From contig JAQGDQ010000044.1 in the NCBI GenBank assembly GCA_030141605.1, forward strand, positions 148,501 through 212,500: DNA of 64,000 nucleotides. The letters run 5' to 3'. Below the pieces are notes generated by a model. That model did not search any database. It had not been told where the DNA came from and saw only the letters and a list, made by a program, of their open reading frames with translations. The DNA comes from Tubiluchus corallicola. Lineage: Eukaryota > Priapulida > Priapulimorpha > Priapulimorphida > Tubiluchidae. The position numbers were made by a program, and so were the translations under genes. This document shows positions 59,102 through 64,000 of the stretch, piece after piece. Numbering within the stretch: the stretch's first letter is position 1; the number at the start of each line of letters is the position of its first letter.

Positions 59102-62100
59102 GATACTTTTTTCAGGCAAAACTGTCCTATATACCAATATTTACATAATTATAGATAAAACTACGATAAAAACTGACTTATGCTGATGCAACACCACCAC
59201 ATGCGCAGTACTGATTTTGTGTTCCATTTCTGAATTTTGATATTGAGGGCACACTCGCAAATAAATTGAGTTTTTACAAACTTAAGTGAGCCTTCGGTTG
59301 GCAGCTGCAGCGAAATAGTGGCCATAAAAGACAATGAATTTTCTTTTGGACTAAAATCAATTTTGCATTTGATGGTACAAGGCAAACGTACAGAAATTAC
59401 GGAAGCCAAAAACAGCTTCTGGTAGGTGTGCAAAACGCGGAAAAACAAGCAAAACTACTAATTTAGGAAACATGCGCAAGGTAAAAGCTTTAATGCAAAA
59501 AATGGTAACTTAAAAAACCTTGCAGTAATCGTACTCATGCATATCTCAATAAATTTTTAGTCAAACGGCAATAAATCTAACACTGATACAAATATAACCT
59601 ACGCCCATTTTCAAGAGAGAAGACAAATAATCTTTAGCAGTTTTGCGGGTTGGGTAGTGGATTCACCACGTATAAACGGCATATTGTGCCCATGTTAGGC
59701 ACAGTTCCATTATAGTTTGGCTTTACTTACGATCCAGTTTCCGATGTGGCGCCATGTCCACTGACAATAACGTTCCTTTTACTATTTCCTCGTTTTAGGC
59801 CGCACCCTACAAAGTAAAACACATTGCGAATATCTACTAAAAGATGCTAAACTTACGCTGCTGTGCGTGTTTAGGATGCAATCACATTTAATTGAGGACT
59901 TATTTAACAAACGGACACTTACATCTATGGGTTTCCAGTTCAATGGTACTTCCTGTACTGCAATCTATGCTGCTTTCTAGTTTTAGCAGTGCTATGTCAT
60001 TTTGCAGAGTGTAATCGTCGTATTCTTCATGGACAATTTCATCGGAAATCTACCAAAGTTTATTTATTATTCAGTAACTGCGTTGGCCTTTTTGTAGAAT
60101 TCTAGCTGGATACACACATGATCAGTGTGATGTTGGTTAGGCTTACATATCAACCAATACGGTAAAATGTTAATGATGTTGCAAACCCATATTTACCAAA
60201 CTTGTTGACAGGAAGGAAAAGATGGGCGTACAACACGATTAATAATCATCTTGACATAAACAAGGATAATTATTATTGAGGTTATAATAATTGATACAAA
60301 ATTTTATTTTAACGATACATAACAACGGCACGTATCCTTTTAGCAAATATAACAACTGTTTTTTTCACGTAAAACGGTATTTGGAGTTCTGTAATTTACT
60401 TACTATGACACGTATTCTAAATTTTCATGAAACAACTATGACTATGACTATTCCACAACTATAGTAAATTGTGTTCCAAGACAGCTGTGACATTTTGACA
60501 CATTTCTATTGCCATTGTTTCTTCTTAAGAAAATCACGGACATAAGCCAGCTAAAAGGCAAATTGTAAATTTGTAAATTTTCTCGTTCAAACTCACAAAA
60601 AATTAGTATGTACGAAAAAGTCCATATCTGTAGCGTAGAAAATGAGATGTCTTTAGCGTATACCAAAAACCAAAGTCACTGTTGTGAAATAATGATTTTT
60701 ATCCACTGACTGGAAAATTTATACTAATCGACTAACAATGTTCAACTTGCGACAAATTCTTACTAAGTAATGGAGAAGTTTCTTGAGTTTGCGTTTGAAA
60801 TTGGGTTGCTCACTTGGCGTATCATACATCTAACAATGTCTTTTCTGGAGTTACGATAAGATAAAGTGTACGCAGCCATGTTGCGAGACTCCCTACATTA
60901 GAAGAACGGATGAGAAATGTGCATCTGTTATATCCAAAATGCTGTCTTACGTCGATTGGCAAACAATGTGTAAAAGGTGGCTTGGTTTGCTAGATTCGCC
61001 AAGCAAATTACCATGTGCTTCCTTTTGTAATTGCAATTTTAGCAAACTTTTAAAAATAACAAGGGACTTATGAAACAACATGTAATATGGTTTTTGTCCT
61101 GTAACTGATTTTCAACCACAAATGTTATTGCGATTTCTCCCCATTTCTCAGCATGTCAAATGTCGATCTGATCTACTTCACTTAATATCGACATTTAAAC
61201 AATTTGTACCCTGAAACTTACACGTTATGGTTTCTAGTCACTCTGTTTATTGTCTTATGCATGTAAAGTTTTTATTGCTTAAAATTATTATTTTTGACGA
61301 AGCCCATTTGCAGATTGGAGATAAGGCGCAGGAGACATTATTTTAATAGCATTTTCTGTTATATTGTTATTGCTAGAATGGAAGCACTAATGTACTTGGA
61401 TCCGTCAGCACACCTTACTTGATCATAAATATCAGAAATTCACTCTCTGATTTACAGTCATACGAAAATGATTCAGGCAAAGTTTTGAAACACAAAGACG
61501 CTGAATCAATGCAAAATCCCGATTTGTGAAAAAAGGCGAAAATTTCCAACCTGGATACTGTTTACTGGATCCTCTGCATTCTGTACCACCCCAAAGTCAT
61601 ATAAGTTACTTCCATAGATGATCCTAACAAAGGTGTTGTCATAGCCACTATAGTAATAAAAGTTTCAACAAAAAATTACAGCAAATCACAAAAACTGCAT
61701 ATATTCAGAGCTATTAATTTTGCTAATACCAAAAGCATTAGCAGCAACAATGACAACAATAACAACAGCAACAACACAGCTTCGTTAGTACTGCACCTAA
61801 TAGTGGGGGAGCTAGGGGGTCGTCAAACACTACCAGGATTTAATGAAACCAAGTCTGCTTTTATTCACCTAAAGCACTTTCAAAATATTAACAGTAAAAA
61901 GGCCGGGTAATGTCCAAGATAGTCACAAAATCGCAAAAATGATATTCTCATGAGCACAGTAGTCTCAATGGTCTTACTTGGTACAACTTACATGCATCGG
62001 GATTTTTCCTGTTGACATCTTGAATTTTTTTCAGGACCGTGAAACGGAGCTAACAATCTTCGTTCCGTTTATTGCTGAGGGTACAAGGTGAACCGCCCAT

Positions 62101-63001
62101 GGCTTCCTATCTACTAAACCTAATTCTGAAAGTAAAAGCTCCTCAAAGAGGCTCAAAGACATTTTGTGCATCGTCGATGCTAAACTGTGACCATTTATAG
62201 TAAAAATGTAATTATAAGTGTTAATTCACATAATACTTTACTGCATAAAAATTACTTACTAAAGACAATGCGCTGCTGTTAGGACACAGTCTTCACAGAT
62301 TAACGTACCTCCGCAAAATGGATACCAACCACAAAAGATGTCAGGGTCACAGAAATAATCTATTAGAACAACCTGAAAGATTAGTGACCAATATTATAAC
62401 ACGTATGTTACTTTGTCCGATGAAGGAAATATTAGAATTTATGGGAAATCCTTCTTCAGCCAGGAATTCAGGATAGGAACCGAGAAATTCGCAAAAGCTA
62501 CAGGTTCCGGGACAGCCAGACAACTATTATTCACTGCTTTTTTTCATGCCAGTACGAGAAAAACAGATTTATCTTCTCAAAAATAAACGCTATTAATGGC
62601 TTGATAATCCACCAACTTAAATTTGTTTTATGACCAATTACATTAATATAGCACTTGCAATATGTGATGTCATGTGATGTCATATGATGTCATATGACCT
62701 ACATATCAACTACACTATGTGATAAAAACTCTCGTTTTCTGATTTATTTTTTGGATACTCATTTGTAACTTAAAAGACCTACTTATGAGTATAGACCTAT
62801 ATTCCATTTTTATTTATTTCTAGCTTTGTAAGGTTTGCTTGCCGTTTGGAATACCTGAGATATAGTAAAATGAAATGAAGGCTGCATTTTGATTTACCTG
62901 ATGTGGAAATTGTCCTGGACCAGCTTCATCACCCCCAACAATGAAGTTACTAGTATCACTCCTTAATGTCCAGTGAGATGACCAATGAGATCTTTTATTT
63001 G
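57020..63001 (-). CDS. Chymotrypsin-like S1 serine protease (seven exons, introns included in span; 5' end incomplete)
   Basis: Extracellular serine endopeptidase, trypsin/chymotrypsin fold. Exons in transcript order are 63001-62898, 62372-62260, 61647-61551, 60049-59923, 59806-59731, 58740-58611 and 57214-57020. All junctions are GT-AG and keep frame. Counting from Ile of IVGG, the domain has 260 residues: His50 in VLTAAHC, Asp103 in NDIALLKL, Ser199 in GDSGGP, and SWG...PGVY near the end. The residue matching position 189 is Ser (ESACYGDSGGP), predicting chymotrypsin-like specificity, not trypsin-like. The domain has extra Cys ([26 protein letters not shown] and a C-terminal GGCDKC). The residue before IVGG is Phe, not the usual Arg/Lys. 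The Trp of the family SGWG motif is His (VSGHGATS). A CUB-like stretch lies upstream on the same strand. Confidence 0.93.
57237..57372 (+). repeat. (ATT)n(GTT)n triplet array in protease intron
   Basis: About 5 ATT, 31 GTT/TTG, then ATT units, only about 20 bases from the acceptor of the last protease exon (- strand). Poly-Cys and poly-Thr frames are artefacts. Confidence 0.96.
57844..58217. mobile_element. Candidate decayed hAT-like non-autonomous element in protease intron
   Basis: The left side begins CAGGGCTAGATTATA and soon reads GCAGCCTAGGGCCCTTG. The right side, inverted, begins CAAGACCAGAATATGAC and soon reads GGGGCCACTAGGCCCCTAGG. The resemblance of ends and subterminal GGGCC blocks suggests an old element. 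No target duplication survives. Confidence 0.3.
58611..58740 (-). CDS. S1 protease exon: specificity pocket base
   Basis: Acceptor TTGTTTCAG, donor GTAAGC. Encodes [20 protein letters not shown], a Cys-rich loop SYGKCFIF, and [19 protein letters not shown] and the Ser-Ala-Cys-Tyr end lead directly into GDSGGP of the next exon. The Ser is position 189 in chymotrypsin numbering. Confidence 0.9.
58865..59100 (+). repeat. (TACC)n(TTAC)n array in protease intron
   Basis: TACC units to about 58992, then TTAC units to 59100, with GCTTACTTGC interruptions at the start. It lies in the intron between exons 59731-59806 and 58611-58740. Confidence 0.96.
59731..59806 (-). CDS. S1 protease exon: SGHGATS segment
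   Basis: Acceptor ACTTTGTAG, donor GTAAGT. Encodes [20 protein letters not shown] and SETG. It aligns with the family TVSGWGATSEGG segment, with His replacing Trp. The intron to the Asp exon is only 116 bases, the shortest in the gene. Confidence 0.88.
59923..60049 (-). CDS. S1 protease exon: catalytic Asp
   Basis: Acceptor CTTTGGTAG, donor GTAAGT. Encodes [16 protein letters not shown] then [12 protein letters not shown], where the Asp of NDIALL is catalytic, ending ELETHR. Confidence 0.95.
61551..61647 (-). CDS. S1 protease exon: between His and Asp
   Basis: Acceptor TACTATAG, donor GTTGGA (GT but otherwise weak). Encodes [19 protein letters not shown] then [13 protein letters not shown]. 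Phase 2 in and phase 0 out agree with both neighbours. Confidence 0.88.
62260..62372 (-). CDS. S1 protease exon: catalytic His
   Basis: Acceptor TCTTTCAG, donor GTAAGT. Encodes [20 protein letters not shown], then [17 protein letters not shown] with the catalytic His. There are two additional Cys before the usual CGG Cys and another in ICEDC. Confidence 0.95.
62898..63001 (-). CDS. S1 protease exon: linker and activation site (IVGG)
   Basis: Acceptor ATTTTACAG, donor GTAAAT. Encodes [19 protein letters not shown], then [19 protein letters not shown] is the mature N-terminus of S1 proteases. Phe, not Arg or Lys, precedes it. Confidence 0.9.
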
Positions 63002-63299
63002 CTGTAAAATAGGTAGTATTACATTCGTTTGATTATGTTATAGTTAGTCAAATTGAATTCAGAGTTAACCTGGAATCTGGCTCGACATGGACTCGAACCT
63101 GCAGAGGGTCTGTAAACTGTAAACAACTTTCTCTGTCTCGATTTCGATTATCAAACAATAATGTGCAGTCTGCGTGCTTATATGAAACAGTTAAAAACAA
63201 TAACAGTAAAAAAGTTGCTTAGATAACTCAAAATTAGGTGGCATTCCTTATTACAACAAAAATATAAAAATAAAACAGTTTTTTACTTTTAGACCCCTC

Positions 63300-63549
63300 T
63301 ACTGTGTAAACTGGAATTTACAATCTCAGGATATGCCACTCCTGCACTGCTAGTGCTAGCTGTCACTGTAGATTGCTTCACAGATTCAATGCTTTTAAAA
63401 TAGAACAAAAGAAACTGTGTACAACAACTGCGTATTCCATAACAGGCAGGTCCTCGAGATGTAAATGTTAAATAAAACTCTGGCTTTGCTTGCTCTCCAG
63501 TACTAAATATTAAAGTCACTTGCCTGGTATTATGAAACTTTTTTAACAT
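63300..63549 (-). CDS. CUB-like coding stretch upstream of the S1 protease (exon limits unresolved)
   Basis: On the - strand the frame reads KKFHNTRQVTLIFSTGEQ then AKPEFYLTFTSRGPACYG. The pattern of a short strand, VTLIFST, an acidic loop, then FYLTFTSR matches the last two strands of CUB domains, which often precede S1 protease domains in invertebrates. A donor after GCC T (GTTATG) would give the phase needed by the exon at 63001, but it is weak, and no acceptor with a good pyrimidine tract is visible. The remainder of this frame (to 63289) may be intron or a second short exon. Confidence 0.35.
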
Positions 63550-63982
63550 TTTATTTCATACAAAATATACTTTATAAATTATAAAAACTAAGACATTTAA
63601 AATAACAATAAACAAATACGAGCACTAATTGACTGTCAACGAATGCACTTAGTTATAATCAGTAATATGCATTGAGTACACTCTGACAATTTTGGTTGTT
63701 CAGTAAATCATTAGAATATACGTTTCAAAGGTAACCAACTATCTTCAACTTTTTCTAGCATCCCAAGGTTGGCACTTGCATATTTCTCCGCCTTATACAT
63801 ATATTTAATACAGCTCACTGCATGATTAAAATTCAGTGCTTGTAATTTGCTTCGAGTACACCAAATATAATGTTTTACTATTAAAACGGTATTATTTAAA
63901 CATACGGAATTTTTGTACGGAAACTTTCCGAAAATTACAACAGACATCAATTTCTAATGCATTACTTGTACTTTGCACTCAC

Positions 63983-64000
63983 CATTGTTTGAAATGTTCC
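63983..64000 (-). CDS. Possible exon end at window edge
   Basis: The last 18 bases of the window, read on the - strand, end AATG followed by a good donor GTGAGT. This may be a further upstream exon of the protease gene. Only the donor supports it. Confidence 0.2.

Noticed and set aside
59161-59448. 95-codon - strand frame between protease exons
   Set aside because: Considered for the missing protease exon, but the real exon with MICA and ESACY is at 58611-58740. This frame has no protease motif.
63075-63105. Pol III B-box match GGTTCGAGTCC on the - strand
   Set aside because: No A box at the right distance and no cloverleaf; it is a chance match or a very old tRNA relic.

Overview
This is a non-vertebrate animal (metazoan) nuclear genome window. 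The evidence is GT-AG introns that keep reading phase, AT-rich intergenic DNA dense in microsatellites, several decayed LINE retrotransposons, small inverted-repeat DNA transposons, and two spliced genes with animal-specific domains. I cannot name the species. A GluCl-type channel plus a CUB/S1-type protease fits many marine invertebrates.

Gene 1 (+ strand) is a Cys-loop, anion-selective ligand-gated channel closest in motifs to invertebrate glutamate-gated chloride channels (GluCl). Eight exons between 42431 and 50929 are joined in phase and carry the whole ligand-binding domain, both disulfide loops, M1 to M4 and the stop codon. A signal-peptide exon with the matching splice phase lies at 1543-1589. 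If it is the first exon, the gene fills most of the window, has a 40.8 kb first intron and encodes 485 residues. Nearly everything from 1.6 to 42.4 kb would then be intronic.

Gene 2 (- strand) is a secreted chymotrypsin-like S1 serine protease. Seven phase-consistent exons between 63001 and 57020 contain the IVGG start, the His, Asp and Ser of the triad and the stop. A CUB-like coding stretch upstream (63.3-63.55 kb) suggests a modular protease whose 5' end lies beyond the window. The two genes converge, with about 6 kb between their stop codons.

The rest is mobile and repetitive DNA. LINE remnants lie at 6.3-7.9 kb (-), 11.7-12.1 kb (-), 13.0-14.1 kb (+, with a tandemly duplicated 3' end) and 52.5-53.2 kb (+). 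Two inverted copies of one MITE family sit at 5.4 and 19.6 kb. A hAT-like element lies inside a channel intron at 42.7 kb, and a frameshifted Harbinger-type transposase at 37.3 kb. Several unnamed dispersed or tandem repeats occur (9.6/30.8, 17.3/19.9, 28.2/55.3, 25.6/25.8, 27.6/27.8 and 38.4/38.7 kb). Microsatellites are abundant, most strikingly a 570 bp pentamer array (32.5-33.05 kb) divided into homogeneous variant blocks. Most long open frames in the window are low-complexity translations of these arrays, not genes. No CRISPR, operon or bacterial features are present.
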